A stretch of 64,000 bases of DNA from Stenocarpella maydis (lineage: Eukaryota > Ascomycota > Sordariomycetes > Diaporthales > Diaporthaceae), in contig NQMI01000185.1 of NCBI GenBank assembly GCA_002270565.1, forward strand, positions 1 through 64,000. Direction: 5' to 3'. The position numbers and the translations under genes were made by a program. The first letter of the stretch is position 1; the number at the start of each line of letters is the position of its first letter. The notes below the pieces were generated by a model. The model saw only the letters and a program-made list of their open reading frames with translations, had not been told where the DNA came from and did no database searches. Below are positions 48,596 to 61,400 of the stretch, one piece after another.

Positions 48596-51500
48596 TTTGA
48601 TTATTGGGGGTGATGATTAAAATTACTGAATAGTAAGTTTTAGTTGTAGACTGTTGTCTGTAGCAAAGAATGACTAAGTTGGTTGTTGGGAAAGGAGTGT
48701 GGTGACTGTGCTGATGCTGGGGATTAGAAAGTGAGAGAGGTTGATGGGCGATTGCTTCTATTTGTATTATTCCTCGACTCTATGAAATCGAGACGGCGGC
48801 AACATCGTCTTGTTGACGTCGAGATCGAGTCGTGGCGCTTGTGGGTCTCATACGGGTCACATCTGGAGGTTGCTGGGCTCGCCTGTCATTTTCCAGTGAT
48901 TCATCACCTTCGCAACCATGACAAGCTCCCCTTTTGGAGACGACGATCTGAATATGCCAGTGTATTCACGCTACGAGAGGCCTACAGTGGGAATACGTAG
49001 GTGGGTGCAAATGAGTATGGTGGACCCGGTAGTCCCGTTGCCGATCTTCTTAGTCGGAGCAGTGACAGCCTGCTTGAGAAAACTAACCCCCCGTCTGCAT
49101 TAATCTACCCATCACAATCTTTATTCTGTTTTAGAGTTTTAGTGCTTTAAACTTAGTATTTAATTCTAGATAGCTTAGTATAATATTAATTAGGTATGTA
49201 CCGTTTTGTTGTTGAGTAACTTGAGCTCGGATGTAAAGGGTTTTGGTGCTGTGTCTCGAAATGGCCCCGCAAACGCTTAAGGAGACGAGTGGGCCCAAAG
49301 CTTAAGCGATAACCCAACCGTCGGTCGGGAGAAAGAGCATGACAGGTCGGGCTAACCGCGATCGTCATGAACCTGTCCTGTGGAAGTGGACCCAAGCTGA
49401 GAAGATCAGCATACACAAATATTGCCCTTGATTATCAAAATTATAGGACAGCGATCCCTTATGGCACCATTGTTGTAGAGTATGTCATCGTGCCTCAACA
49501 CCGCCGCAGAGGGGACACAAAACTAAAAATTTGAATTCAGCCTCGGGTCATTCGACAAATGCTGCATTTGGCAAGATTGTTGGTTGAAGGCTACAGCCAC
49601 GAGTTCCAAGTCTAAATACGCTTCAACCGTTTTGCAATGAGTACTCAGGTAACTAGGAGGAATGGATGATGGTGACCACCGAATGGAAATGCTCTATCGA
49701 CATCATTGGATGGAAACTGTTTGCCATACATTCATTTAGCTACAGCGATTCAAGGAAGCATGAAGGGTTTTTTTTTCTTTCTTTCCGCGATGCCGTAGAA
49801 TAGATCAGGTAACTATCAAACTTCTCGGGTCCCATCCGGAGCTAGAATTTGCGAACCGCCGTTCAAGGAACAGTCCCACCGACTCTTTCAACAATTGCAT
49901 CATACATACCCTGCATCTGCATTCCAGGCCTGTTGACAACTGCTGGACGTCCTACGCTGTTCGGCTGAGACCAGCCAGACAAGCTTATTTACAAAGATCA
50001 GCGAACTTCCGACTGTCAAGATGTAAATCATAACCACGAGAATTACTTATGTTGCAGAAGCGATAGTCATTGCCAAATACGGACATTGGCTGCGCAGTGC
50101 AGTGTGGTTCGAAGGCCACGGGGTGTCCGGAGAAGCACTGTCTCCGCGGCTCCGAACGCACCTCGGACATATTCCCTGCTGCATATCCCCCTTTTGAGCA
50201 AAGCCACAATGTGAGCTTGTTAAACGGAATAGGCGGCCCCAATACTACGTCGGTCAGTTTGATGCAGCGGTGGGACCAGGATGTAGGATGAACACCGGGG
50301 GGTTGGAAAATCTAGATTGACAATGAACCCTGCGTTTCCACTTGGTTCAAAGGGATAATATGATTCAAGCTTGGGACTAATTGTGCATACTAATGGCACA
50401 GGGTTTTGCTTTGCATAGGGCGCAGAATGTGAAGCGGTCAGGCTTGTGAGGTTACGTGCACCAAAAACTAGCTGGGGATAGATGACAGCAGACCAGACAT
50501 AAGCTGATACGGTAGATATACTTTTATCTGGGCTGTCCTACCACTCTTGAGCCCCTTTTGATGCTATACGAGCTCAGTACCGACCGAGCCTAAACACATT
50601 CTTGTGTTGTAGGTAGCTTGAGGTAGGAACTCAGCTGGCGGGTGATTGAGCCTTCTGATGCCATGTGGATGCTGTCGAGAGATTATAGCTCACGAAAACA
50701 CAGAATTGGGGAAGGATAGTGAGTGAGTCAAGGTATTTGGAAGTAGACATGACTACACCCATTTCTTCGTCCCCAAACGGACCGAGCGGGCGATGCTGGG
50801 TAGGGACTGGATGGGATTATGAGGCTAAGTTACCAAGCGTTGCATCATCACTCGTCTGGCTTATCATTTCCTTGAATGTTTGGCTGAACCCACAGAGAAT
50901 GGTATAGTGATGGAACGAAGTCCAGCTGTCTCCCAGAACATGCAAAGCATGTCAGCTCCAGACGAGTGAGACCTCTCGGCAGTTATCAATTGATGTCATT
51001 CCATTGTGCCAATGATGAAAGCTTGCGAGACTTGGATGTTGCTTGAAGTCTGAGGACTTGCACGCCCGGTTCCAAGTCAACTACGATCATTTGTACATGT
51101 GACCTTAATCACTTTTGAACTTGGGCTCTCTTCAAACTTGCTCTGCTACTGCCATTGCCGCTCTGGAAATTAAGACCACAACATCCACAGCATCGTCGTC
51201 ACGAATGGGAAATGTTTGGCGGCGACGTATTGTAAGTTTTTCACATGAATGGAGCAGCCAAAATTGAGAGTCTTATTCCCAGAAACAGTGCTGGTTGTTT
51301 GTTATGTTTTTGCTGCTCTATTGTAATATAGCTCTCCACTTATCCATCACGGTTGGCTCCTCGACTTCGGTTGAATCCCAACAGCCCTTGGAAAGACACA
51401 GACAGTTCAAAAGAGCTAAAAGCGCGCCGTTTGATACGAGAAATAGTAAAACTCCCAAATTTAAGGTACGACAAATAAAACACATGAGGCATTTTTAAAC

Positions 51501-52000
51501 ATTGAAGTCTTGGAGTTCTGCAATGTCCTTTTGCACACGCCCAGGGCAACTACACCTGTTATGTACCTAGGTACACGTCTCCCGTTCCTGATGCAGAACA
51601 ATAGGGATCTCTCTGCTGTCATCCAACCGATGGGGGCTCGCAGCGTCGGAGAGAAATTTAGGCAGAATGACCTGTAGACATGTTCCTTAAGATATCGCGG
51701 CACCTTCCAAATTTCTGTCAACAGCATTGATCTATTGGCCCGCATGTGACATGTCACACCATTTATAAGAAATTGCTGATGCATCCGATTACGTTCATCA
51801 AATCCTAATGGTCCATTCGGACTTTCAATTATATGCTGCAGGTACTAGTGCGCTTGGCAAAGGAGAATTGCACGCTTTCTGAATGACATATATGTCATTG
51901 GCATTGCGATTCACGTAATTAGAACCGAGAAACGACATGCTTTGCCATAAAATCACAGAGACAGGTCCCAGCGTGAAGCGTGCTTAGAGATCGTAGCGAA
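48596..52000. other. Intergenic, no gene supported
   Basis: 48.6-48.8 kb is the leader and promoter of the secreted helical protein gene. A short AT-rich patch at 49110-49200 resembles the repeat block in composition. The rest has short frames only. A TACCTAGGTA palindrome is at about 51563-51572. Confidence 0.45.
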
Positions 52001-54345
52001 ATGATTCCTATCTTCGCTCTGAGTCCTGTTCGCGCCTGGATTGCATTCCTGCTGCTTGTACCCAGTGCTTACAGCGATGCACAATCGAAAAGGGGCATCC
52101 AGCCAGCTGCTGCCATTGTACTGAAGACATCGGCTGCCGGGGCGGAGCTGTTCAATAACGAAGCTGTCCAGCTGACAGAATCAGTGCTCGTGGGACTCGG
52201 TAATCAAGTCGACATCGCCCAATATGCCAGTTTGTTTTCATTTGGCAATGCCAGCACCAACCACGACAAAGCCTCTGAGCCAGAAGAGGACTGTAAGACG
52301 TATCCTGGCGACTGTCTCTGGCCGTCTCCGGGATTGTGGGATGTTTTCAACTACTTGCTGGGAGGCGCGCTCTCGCCAATTATTCCCATAGCATCTCATT
52401 GCTATGAACGCTCGACCTACAACAACTATGATGCGTCGCTGTGTGCGTCAGTTACGGAGGGATGGGTGGTCGAAAGCACGCAGTTAGTAGTCTGCAGACG
52501 CTCAATGGTTGCTATCTTAACTAACTGCCCGAGAGCTCCAATGACCCGGGTTCGGTGATGTGGCCCATATTCGAGGGTAAAACCTGCCTTCCAAGTAACG
52601 AGCCATCTTCGCTGTCCAACTGTACACAGGGAGGCTACTCTCTGTACTCTGTCAACGTCAGCACCGTGGCTCAAATTCAACTGACGGTGAATTTCGCCCG
52701 TTCTCTGAACCTGCGCCTCGTGGTAAAGAACACGGGCCATGATTATAATGGCCGCTCCACCGGGTACGGTGCGCTCAGCCTCTGGACACACAACCTCAAG
52801 GACATACGCTTCATCTCGGATTACGAGACTCAGGACTACAATGGGCCTGCATTCAAGCTTGGGGCAGGAGTCCAAAGTTTCGAGCTTTACGAGGCTGCTA
52901 ACTCGCACGGCGTTACAACTGTCTCCGGTATTTGCCCAGTCAGTATGGGAGATCCGCCTGTTTGCTCTGTGATTGCTGACTTCTCGTGCTCCTAGACTGT
53001 AGGCGTGGTTGGAGGCTATATCCAAGGTGGAGGCCACTCTCCTGTTATGCAACTGTTCGGCATGGGTGCAGATCAAATTCTTGCTCTTGAAGTGGTCACC
53101 GCAGCGGGGAATTTCGTCACAGCCACCCCTTACCTCCATGCTGAACTATACTGGGCGTTGCTGTAAGTACTGCGCCATGGCACTGACATTTGAATCGAAT
53201 TGACGCTCTTTAGTGGAGGTGGTGGGGGTACCTTTGGCATTGTCACATCCGCAATTCTCAAGGCGCATCCCCGCGTACCCGTGACGACCTCGACCTTCAG
53301 CTTTGCGACTTCGAATAATGTGTCTATGGAGACCTTCTGGAGGGGAGTTGCAGCATACTGGAACCAAATGCCAGTCTACAACACCGCCAAGACATACTCA
53401 TACTGGTCAATCCTCAACGTCTTAGACAACTACGTGTTCACAATGGAGCCCTTCTTCGCAACCAACAAGACCATTCAAGAGTATGAGACCCTCACGGACC
53501 CTCTCTTCAAATCTCTTTCGCATCTTGGCATTCCATATAATGTCACAACAGGGCATTATGACAGCTTTTACCCAGCATACCAAGCTACTTTCGCGACATT
53601 CCCGCAAAATATTGGCAGTTTATCCGGCCTTGCAGCCCATAGGCTGCTCCCAGCTGTAAATTGGGACAATCAAAGTATTATAGAGAGTACCTTACAATCC
53701 ATAAAAGACACCGTGGATGGTGCATCGATTGTCATCGGCTATCACCAAGCTCCTCTTCAGCCGGACAGGGTCATCAACTCGGTCAACCCCGCTTTTCGTA
53801 CAGAAGCCTCACAGCTGGTAATCATCAAAGCCGTCGATTCGGAGAATGCTACTCCGGAGGAACTCAAGGTTGCTGGCGAAACTCTCACTTACGGAATCAT
53901 GGGTCCGTTGCGAGATGCCACTGCAGCTGGCGGGGCATACAACAACGAGGCCGACGTCAGTGAGCCAAACTGGCAGAAGGCTTTTTGGGGTGAGAACTAC
54001 CCGCGGCTGTTGGAAATCAAAAAGAAGTGGGATCCCACAAGTCTATTCTATGTGCATCACGGGTAAGCACCCTGCGTTCTTCAAGTTTGGTTCGCAGCTC
54101 TATGAATACGCCGGCCAACGGGCAAAGGTTGATTCACTGGTATTCTTGTCATGTTCTGACAGGTTGAGAGCTTTTGAAGGTCTGGTGGGCAGATGTTCCC
54201 CGGTACCACCCATTAAAACCTATCCAATGTGTCTTTGTGAACTAACAGTGGATTCTGCAGAGTCGGAAGCGAGGGGTGGCGTGTTGTCGATGAAGGCTCG
54301 GGCGGTGTACAGACTCAGAATGGGAGGTTGTGTAAAGTGGCATAA
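52001..54345 (+). CDS. Secreted BBE-type FAD-linked oxidase, second copy
   Basis: Five exons: 52001-52486, 52534-52938, 52996-53162, 53214-54062, 54261-54345, giving 663 residues. The signal peptide is residues 5-27 ([14 protein letters not shown]). Motifs follow the fungal FAD-binding-4/BBE plan: [29 protein letters not shown] with His231, [21 protein letters not shown] with Cys296 (the likely bicovalent FAD ligands), [13 protein letters not shown], and C-terminal [18 protein letters not shown] followed by VGSEGW near the end. Exon 2 and exon 3 join exactly at the CP-TVG motif, which supports that intron. Exon 1 intron donor (GTAGTC at 52487) is the weakest call. The protein differs much from the other BBE oxidase at 28646-30351, so they are distant paralogues rather than a recent duplicate. 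Substrate unknown. Confidence 0.9.
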
Positions 54346-54698
54346 ACAAAGGGGCAAAAAAGAATCGATGACATTAATGGTCTTGTTTCGATTTCTTTAT
54401 GCGTCCGCTGTCTTCTTTCGACGTTGCTTTGTACCTACTAATGGGTATGGCAGAAGGACAGTACAAACAATATGTCAACATTGAAAGAACACAACAATAG
54501 TGCCATGATTAACAAGGCTTCGTCGCTGGCTGGTTGCTAGTATTTATATTGTATGAATTGCCATGGTCTCGTTCTCTTTGAGCCGCTATTATCAGAATCA
54601 CTAACAACAGCACAATACTACAAACCCTGAATCCGAAACCGCGTATCAGCAAGGTTCAACCAATAGTTTGCTTCCCAGCCCCAAGAGACTCCTGCAAA
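54346..54698. other. Intergenic gap, 3' side of FAD oxidase and leader of next gene
   Basis: No gene or motif seen. Confidence 0.5.
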
Positions 54699-55415
54699 AT
54701 GTGCTACCGAGTCAGCAAACACCGCCTTATCCATGACGTTAGGCCTCGTGTCAGCTACTTAGGACTTGCGAAGAGTGTTGAGCTGGTCAACCCATACGTT
54801 CTGCCCCAGCGGTGCCAGGCGCGCTGCGAACAACGTCATGATATCGCACAGTGGTATCAATGTCCTTTACATGGCTGCTGCTCCCTGTCATCATGGATCG
54901 TAAAGTGCGATTCGGCTGAGAACCATATGCCATACTGCGGAAAGTTGACTCAGTACCACGCATACCAGGAAGACGGAGTCCATAGTTGTCAGGATATAAC
55001 GTGGCCTTCGTTGCCTGGTTTGGACGAGCAAATCGGCTTCTTTGAGAACCGCTACTACACCTTCCCACCGCACCATGATGTGGTCCATGATATGGGTTTT
55101 GAGGTGAGCGAAATAGGCCAAGACCTCAAACAGGTTGTGTCCGAGTTCTTCGCCGCTAAAGGTGCATACAGTGATCTCAAGAATTGGTGGAGGTGTGACT
55201 CGCACGATGTGTGCTCACGCGTCCTTGAGCCTCACGAGTGCCGTGAATTTGCGGTTAGGAAAGAGCTGCTTGAGATCGAAAACAGGCTTCAAGCCCTAGA
55301 GAGCAAGATCTCGGTACTTGAAGTCAGGTTTGCTGTTCGCTGTCTTAGGTACAGGGCAACTGCCTTTGGCTTCACCGGTAATTGCGACATGGAAAACTTG
55401 TCACTCGAGCTCTAG
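54699..55415 (+). CDS. Cys/His-rich protein of unknown function
   Basis: Single-exon ATG frame of 238 residues. It starts MCYRV and has Cys at many positions with spaced pairs (RCQARCEQRHD, CPLHGCC, then C-C-C through CQDI), His-rich segments (PPHHDVVHD), and a C-terminal helical stretch with heptad-like charge (LLEIENRLQALESKISVLE) that may be a coiled coil. Fungal genomes contain many short proteins opening MCY.. with a CxxC.HS-type Cys pattern, and this could be a member; I cannot name a domain. No signal peptide. It lies 353 bases after, and on the same strand as, the FAD oxidase. It is well open for its length in GC-balanced DNA, but its reality is not proven. Confidence 0.5.
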   Translation: MCYRVSKHRLIHDVRPRVSYLGLAKSVELVNPYVLPQRCQARCEQRHDIAQWYQCPLHGCCSLSSWIVKCDSAENHMPYCGKLTQYHAYQEDGVHSCQDITWPSLPGLDEQIGFFENRYYTFPPHHDVVHDMGFEVSEIGQDLKQVVSEFFAAKGAYSDLKNWWRCDSHDVCSRVLEPHECREFAVRKELLEIENRLQALESKISVLEVRFAVRCLRYRATAFGFTGNCDMENLSLEL

Positions 55416-55884
55416 TAGCTTCTAACGAGCCATTTCGGTCTTATCCGGCGCTTGGCGCCCCAGGACTATCTTCATAAAAAAGGTGAATCTGGTCGGCAAT
55501 CCTACCTTTCTGAACGAGTTAGAGACTGCATATTAAACTCAGGTTGTCGAACTACGCACACAACTCATACCTAAAGAATTAATGAAACTTCCTTCCATTA
55601 AGCAAATATAATTGATGTTGTCTTACCCATCTCTGGTAGATCTCATGAGATACGCAGTGTTCAAAGTGGTCAGCCGATTTTCTTATTTGCCACAGATAGC
55701 ACGTTAGAGCACACCTTTCAACAAAAAAAAATGTTTTCTCAACAGCCGCCTTATGCCCCATATCACTTAAATATCCTGTTGCATTAAACTAAATCCCTGG
55801 GAATAGTTCCCCAAAGCCTAGAAGCCATGAGTAGATGCTGACCATGTCCCTAAGTAGCCCCACCATTACCCAGTTTGCTACTAG
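55416..55884. other. Short convergent intergenic region
   Basis: 3' flanks of two convergent genes. AT-rich; no feature seen. Confidence 0.5.
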
Positions 55885-57387
55885 TCAGTTGGCTTTGATC
55901 AGAACCTGCTTCACCTTTTTCAAGCCTGCAGCGATATCGACTGGTATCTTCAGAGTGCTCGCAACGATATCGGCAGGTGTTAAGGCAAGCCATTGCGTTA
56001 ATGAGATATCCGCTACACGGTCACTCTTATAGATCTCGATCCATACCAGATCCTCAGTATCTGACAGATTTTCAATGTAATGGCCTGCAGCAACCCAAAG
56101 AAGGGTTAGTACGAGTGCCTCGGTATCAATGGACTCACGTATTTGGAATACTGACCGCTATTGTCTGGAAAGACGCCGGTGTCGCCCGCACGAAAGTCAA
56201 AGGTTCGAGCCGCCGCGCTGCCGATGAAGACGGTTGCACGCGCCTTGCCGCTATGGAAATAAAGCCACTCTTCGGCCTGCAAACGAAGTCAGCCCTTGTT
56301 CCCTGCCGCCATGAACTCAAATTCTCACATTCGGATGCCAGTGCAGCTCGCGAAGGCCGCGAGGCTCGAGCTTGACAAATGTGGCGGCGATCGTCGTGGC
56401 GATGGGGAAGTTGCGGGAGTCGATGATCCAGAGCTCCCCGCCTTGCCCGGGAACAGGCTCGGAAGGGTGCTGAAAAGTGTGATAGACATAGGAACTGTTC
56501 CCGAGCAGTGCGCCCTCTGGTCCTGTCACATTGCGCGTGCTAACAGTTGAGTTGAATATGTACGGATTTGGTGAGGGGACAGAGTCGAATACGGATTCAT
56601 TGAGGCCGAAATTCTTCGCCAGTACTGACTTTGGTGTATGGGAAATCCAGTCGTCCACGTTGAAGGTCGTACTAAGAAGGATGAGTTCAAGTCCTTGGAT
56701 ATCTCTGAAGGCCAGACCTACCCGACTGCATCGAAATTACCGTCGTCAAAGACGAGCAGAAACTCATTCTCATCCTCCAACCCCTGAACGGTATGGGCGG
56801 CTCCCTTAGGGAAGTACCAGATGTCACCAATATCAAGGGTATCGACTTGATACTGGCCGTTCTCGTCTACAGCAGAGACGATGATCTTTCCAGCGTAGAC
56901 GAATCCCCATTCTGCCTTCATGCCGAGTCAGCAAGCTCGATCACGAGAATGGGAGGCTGGTGTCTCTCACTACACGGTGCCAGTGCAGCTCGCGAATCGC
57001 GCCCTTCTCAAGGTGTTGTTGGGCAGCCGCGATATCGTGACTTGCGGGCAAGTCCGTGATGACTTGTTCACGCACCCACCCTCCCGCGAGAATCCTCGTC
57101 TTGGAGTCCGAGAAGCTCCATTTGAGATTCGGCACTACACCGTTGTCGGTGCTCTGGGCACCGAGGTTGTCGGGGTTCTGCAGGTCGATTTGTTTGTTCG
57201 TGCCGCCTAAAAGGTTAGCCAAAACGAGATAAATAATGCTTGATGGAATGGCCCTAGATATACCTAGAATAGGGGCGCCCTTGCCTTTGTCATCTACAGG
57301 CTGTCCCTTGGAGAATTGCTCTCGCTTGCTAAGCTCGGGAGCTGCAGCAGCAACGGCAGCGAAGACGCAGAGAGAGCCGAACTTCAT
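55885..57387 (-). CDS. Secreted bicupin oxalate decarboxylase family protein
   Basis: Six exons: 57264-57387, 56971-57206, 56722-56915, 56329-56671, 56156-56276, 55885-56084, 405 residues; all junctions stay in frame and each restores a family motif. The signal peptide is residues 1-16 (SLCVFAAVAAAAP). There are two cupin domains. Cupin 1: GAIRELHWHRVAEWGFVYAG with the His-x-His and Glu metal ligands, then DIWYFPKGAAHTVQG with the last His. Cupin 2: GLRELHWHPNAEEWLYFHSG and GVFPDNSGHYIENL. The leader APILGGTNKQ and LKWSFS-SKTR are typical of fungal members. The family uses Mn to convert oxalate to formate and CO2; related bicupins are oxalate oxidases. Splitting of both HxH...E motifs by introns is notable. 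I did not identify the lid motif that separates decarboxylase from oxidase activity. Confidence 0.92.
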
Positions 57388-58438
57388 TTTGATTACTAGA
57401 AAAGGCTCAAGCTTGGGAAAGTGCAGTGGCATTCCTGGAGACAGTCTCTTGCATGTCTGATATATGCCCTCATCCTAGGTCCGTGCGTACTCGCTCGCCT
57501 TGTTTGCGAGCGGCATCTAAGCTTAAACTATTTGAGTTGGCGCCGATACAATCGGATTGTGAAATGCAGAGCCAGGCGGCATTACCTGTAGCTGGCGAGG
57601 AATATTGAAGGAGGCTACATAAAGTGTGAGGGTCGCCATCTCGATAATCAATGTCGTGATGCTTGGCAGACTGCTTCCCAACCTATAGGCCGTTACCCCG
57701 CAGGTTGTTTTCATGTATTGGTGATTCATTGCGACTAGGACTGCAGGACATATTCTGGTCCCAGGGCTCGCAGATGGAACGGTACCTTTGAAGTGTAACG
57801 TGGGTAATTTCCGGTCATCTCAATTCGTGAAGCGAGGCGCACGAGCAATCGCTGCAGAAATCACACAATTCAAAACAGTTCTCCAGTCCAGCAGTGCCTC
57901 GTTTATGCAGAACGCCGATCTGACAACTCGAGTTAGACACGAGCGAGGGCTGCCAAAGCATGCCAGTGGTATTAGACCCAGGACTTTATGGGATCTGGGT
58001 GCCCGGCAATAATCGAGACGTCTGCTGAGGGGGAGCCAGATTAGTGACTCTTTATCACTCCTCCCGGGCTTTGTAAACGTAGTATTGGCCCGGGCTGATA
58101 TGTATAGGAAATATTAATGAAAGGAATTGGCGGTTGACACACCACCTCAACATTCGTATAGGCAGTGGTCCCTTGCCTTCACTCCGGCAACTCCAAGGTG
58201 GGTAAAACACGCAGAGGTGAGCCACAAACTCGTGGGTATCGTGAATTTCCACAAAACTGTCATGCGCTTGATTCCGAAGGATGAAAAGGAAATATTAAGA
58301 CGGGGCTCATTGAAATTAAGAGAATGTCGAAGTCAATCACAAACAGATCCGTCTTTACAATGCGTTTAAGTAAATATGTATAGTAGTAACCTCTTCCGTA
58401 GACCTCTCTCTTCATACCAGCCGGCCACCTACTAGTAT
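57388..58438. other. Intergenic, promoter side of the bicupin gene
   Basis: No gene supported. Confidence 0.5.
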
Positions 58439-61400
58439 TTAGTGCGAGTGCCTCCTCTGCCTGATCCGAGCTTGTTCCTCCAGTGAGAACGAACGACTGT
58501 ACAAGTTGCCATCGTCAGATTGAGTCTCAAGTTGGTCCATCGCCCGCTGCAATTCAGCCATTGCCGCGTCCCCCTCCTCTGGCTGTTCCATCGCCTGACC
58601 GGAAGCCCTGTTCGCCTCCACCTGGGCCTGTAGCTCCAGATACGATATCCCCAGCGCATCGGCCATCGCCTGGTCCCTGGCCCGCTTCAAGTCGGCCATG
58701 CTGCCGCCTCCCACGACCACGTCCTCCGCGTCCGGGTCGTTGTCCCTGATGTCCTGGCAGACGCTGATGATATCGAGCCATGTCCGTATGCACCTCTTGA
58801 GCGCCGGGTCGCTGATGCGCGCGAACTCCTTCATGGCCGCTATCCGCAGGCTCCGGCCGAATCTCAACTCGCGCTCGGCCGTCGGGACGGCCGCGAGCGG
58901 GCCGCGGCCCCCCGGCCCGGACCGCTGGTCGAGCGTGTTGCCGTAGAGGATGCCGACCACGGATGAGACGGCGGTCTGGGCCGCCGAGACGCGGGCGCGC
59001 AGGCTCTCGCAGTCCTGCGCCTGCTCAGTGAGGCTGACGTCCCGGACGAGGCCCTGCGATATGCCTGTCAATGCGTCCAGGATGGGGGCGACGGCGTTGT
59101 GGAGCGTCTGGAGGTGGCCCAGCAGTCTGTGCATGGACCGCCGGACGAGCCGCCGGTCGTCGAGGTCTTTGATGAAGTACTCGGCTGCTATGGCCTGCGA
59201 GTACCGGCTCTCGTAGTCCACGAGGCCGTGGAGTTGCACCAGGTCCTGCCGAAACAAATGATTTAATTGTAACCGAACCTGGTCTAAAACGGGACCACTG
59301 CCTGAAAAGTAGCTTTGCAGGTTTCTGCTTGCTGCCCCGAGCTCCTGGGCGATTCGGTTGCACCTAGTTTGAATGTTGCCGTACTTATCGTCCCACGTTC
59401 TTCTCTCGTAGTGGAGTCTCAGCCTCAGGATCTTTGAAACTGCAATATCCGAGCTGGTCCTCATCAGCCACGCCAAAATCAATGGCTGGTTTTGGGCCCG
59501 CAGGATACCGGGCGCAGTGATACACACAAATCTGCCCACTGCCGGATTTCCAACAAGCGGCACTGAAGAGAAACAAATAAGTTACTACAAAATCTCCTGC
59601 CTTGTGTGATTCTACCCGCCAGTACGTTGTAAATTTGGCTGGGGGATGGTACAAGGGTATTGTTGACTTACTATACAGGGCCGTGAAATTGTTGTACCTG
59701 GAGCATAACAAGGACTGGAGAGAATAGGGCTGGTCGGCTTGTGTTGATGAGACCTTGAATGCCTCATTACCGTACTTGAGGTGTTCGTTGTCCCACCAAG
59801 ACGATTGTAACAGGTGAGCGTAGTTCGAAACTGGAATTGGCGTACACAAATCATATACCGCAGCCCTCGGAAACAGCAACCATGTGTTGTATGGTCCCCG
59901 GGTGGACTCCCGATATGCACCCGCCCTAGCTGCTTCTGCATTCTGGTTATATACGTGAGGATGTGTGTATGGCCAACCTCGTCCCGCAACCACTGGGGTG
60001 AAATGTGGGTGAGCGAGTGGTGGATGGTACTCGAGCAAAGTCCCCCAGAGCTGATATTCAAGGTTAGCGAGCAGAATACTGCCAGAAAGAGGGTACATTA
60101 CCCTGTTTTCAAATGCTTTTCCTTCTTCCATCGAAACATCATTCTCAATGCTGGACAGTGTCAGTCGGCTCCAGGACCAGAAGAAAATGCTTCATCTGCT
60201 CTTATTTACGAAACGACGAAAGATTCGCTTCAAGCTACCTAAATGACCACAAATATCTAAACTGACTCACAAGTACTGCTGGCCGTTGGCTGCCCTGCTA
60301 TCACTTGTTCCGATAGCCTCTCGTCGTAAATTCACCAGGCAAATCTCCATTTGTGGAGTGATGTTTATGTCCTCAAGGTTGGATAAGAAACGTCGAGGGT
60401 TCTCCATCATCTGATGGTGGGCATCTAAGGGCAATCAGACGAATTAGCCTTTGCACAGCTGTGGCAGAGTTTGTTTCCTATGCTAAGGGGAGTCTTGAGG
60501 TCAAATGCGCATATAGGTCACTCTGCCAACATGGAACGTGATTTCCATTGTAACTAGGCCCGCAGGGCTGTCGTCTAACTCACGGTGACAGGCGTGCTGG
60601 AACAGAACAGTTAGTGATGGTAGGAGAAGCCGAAATAAAGCACCACGACTTACCACCAGCTCATGTAGAATCGTTGAGGCGAGCTTTACTCGGATACCAG
60701 CCTTTTCGCTTTCGGAGTAATCGTCCACAAGAAGCGGCCAGACGTTGTTGGCATTGAGGAGGACCCGGATTTTCCAGTCGGGAGCGGTGCAGGTCGTCCC
60801 ATTCTTAGGAGGCTGGTGCTCGGAGAACCCCCATACCAGACCTAATTACCCGAAAGAAAACAAGGAAGAGTGCGTTAGTTTTGATGCAACGATGGGACCA
60901 ATGCTCAGCGGGAAAGCGTACTGTTATTGAGGATCGCCATGGTGGCTTGTCCAGGGTCGAAGCCAAGGTCCAACAGGGCCCTCGCATTTTCATACATTTC
61001 ATCCTGGACCAGGTCAGGATACAACGTTCGATACTGGCGGTAGTTGCCGTTAAACCTCTCGGCAGGGGTGCGTCCGTCGTACGCTATTGGGACCTTTCGC
61101 ATGTGAAAGAGGCCTCGTAAAATCATTAACCAGTAAGGGTGGTTTGCAGCTATTACTCTGGAAGCCAGTCTGAGAGAAGGCTGCAAGGCATCCCATAATT
61201 CGTCGTTGTTCTAGGTAGTCGATCAGCACTCAGTCAAGCTCTCGAAATCGTCGGAGGTCCTACTTCGGCGTCGAACTTTTTGGGTCCTCCAGGGCCCAGA
61301 TTATAGTTCATGTTTAAGTTCCGCTTGCCACCAGACCCTCCTCCCCCGACGCCCACATCTAGAAGTGGCTGCACCCATTTTTCTCTCCTGAATAGACTGT

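Noticed and set aside
52426..53139. 237-codon minus-strand frame
   Set aside because: Antisense to exons 1-3 of the second FAD oxidase.
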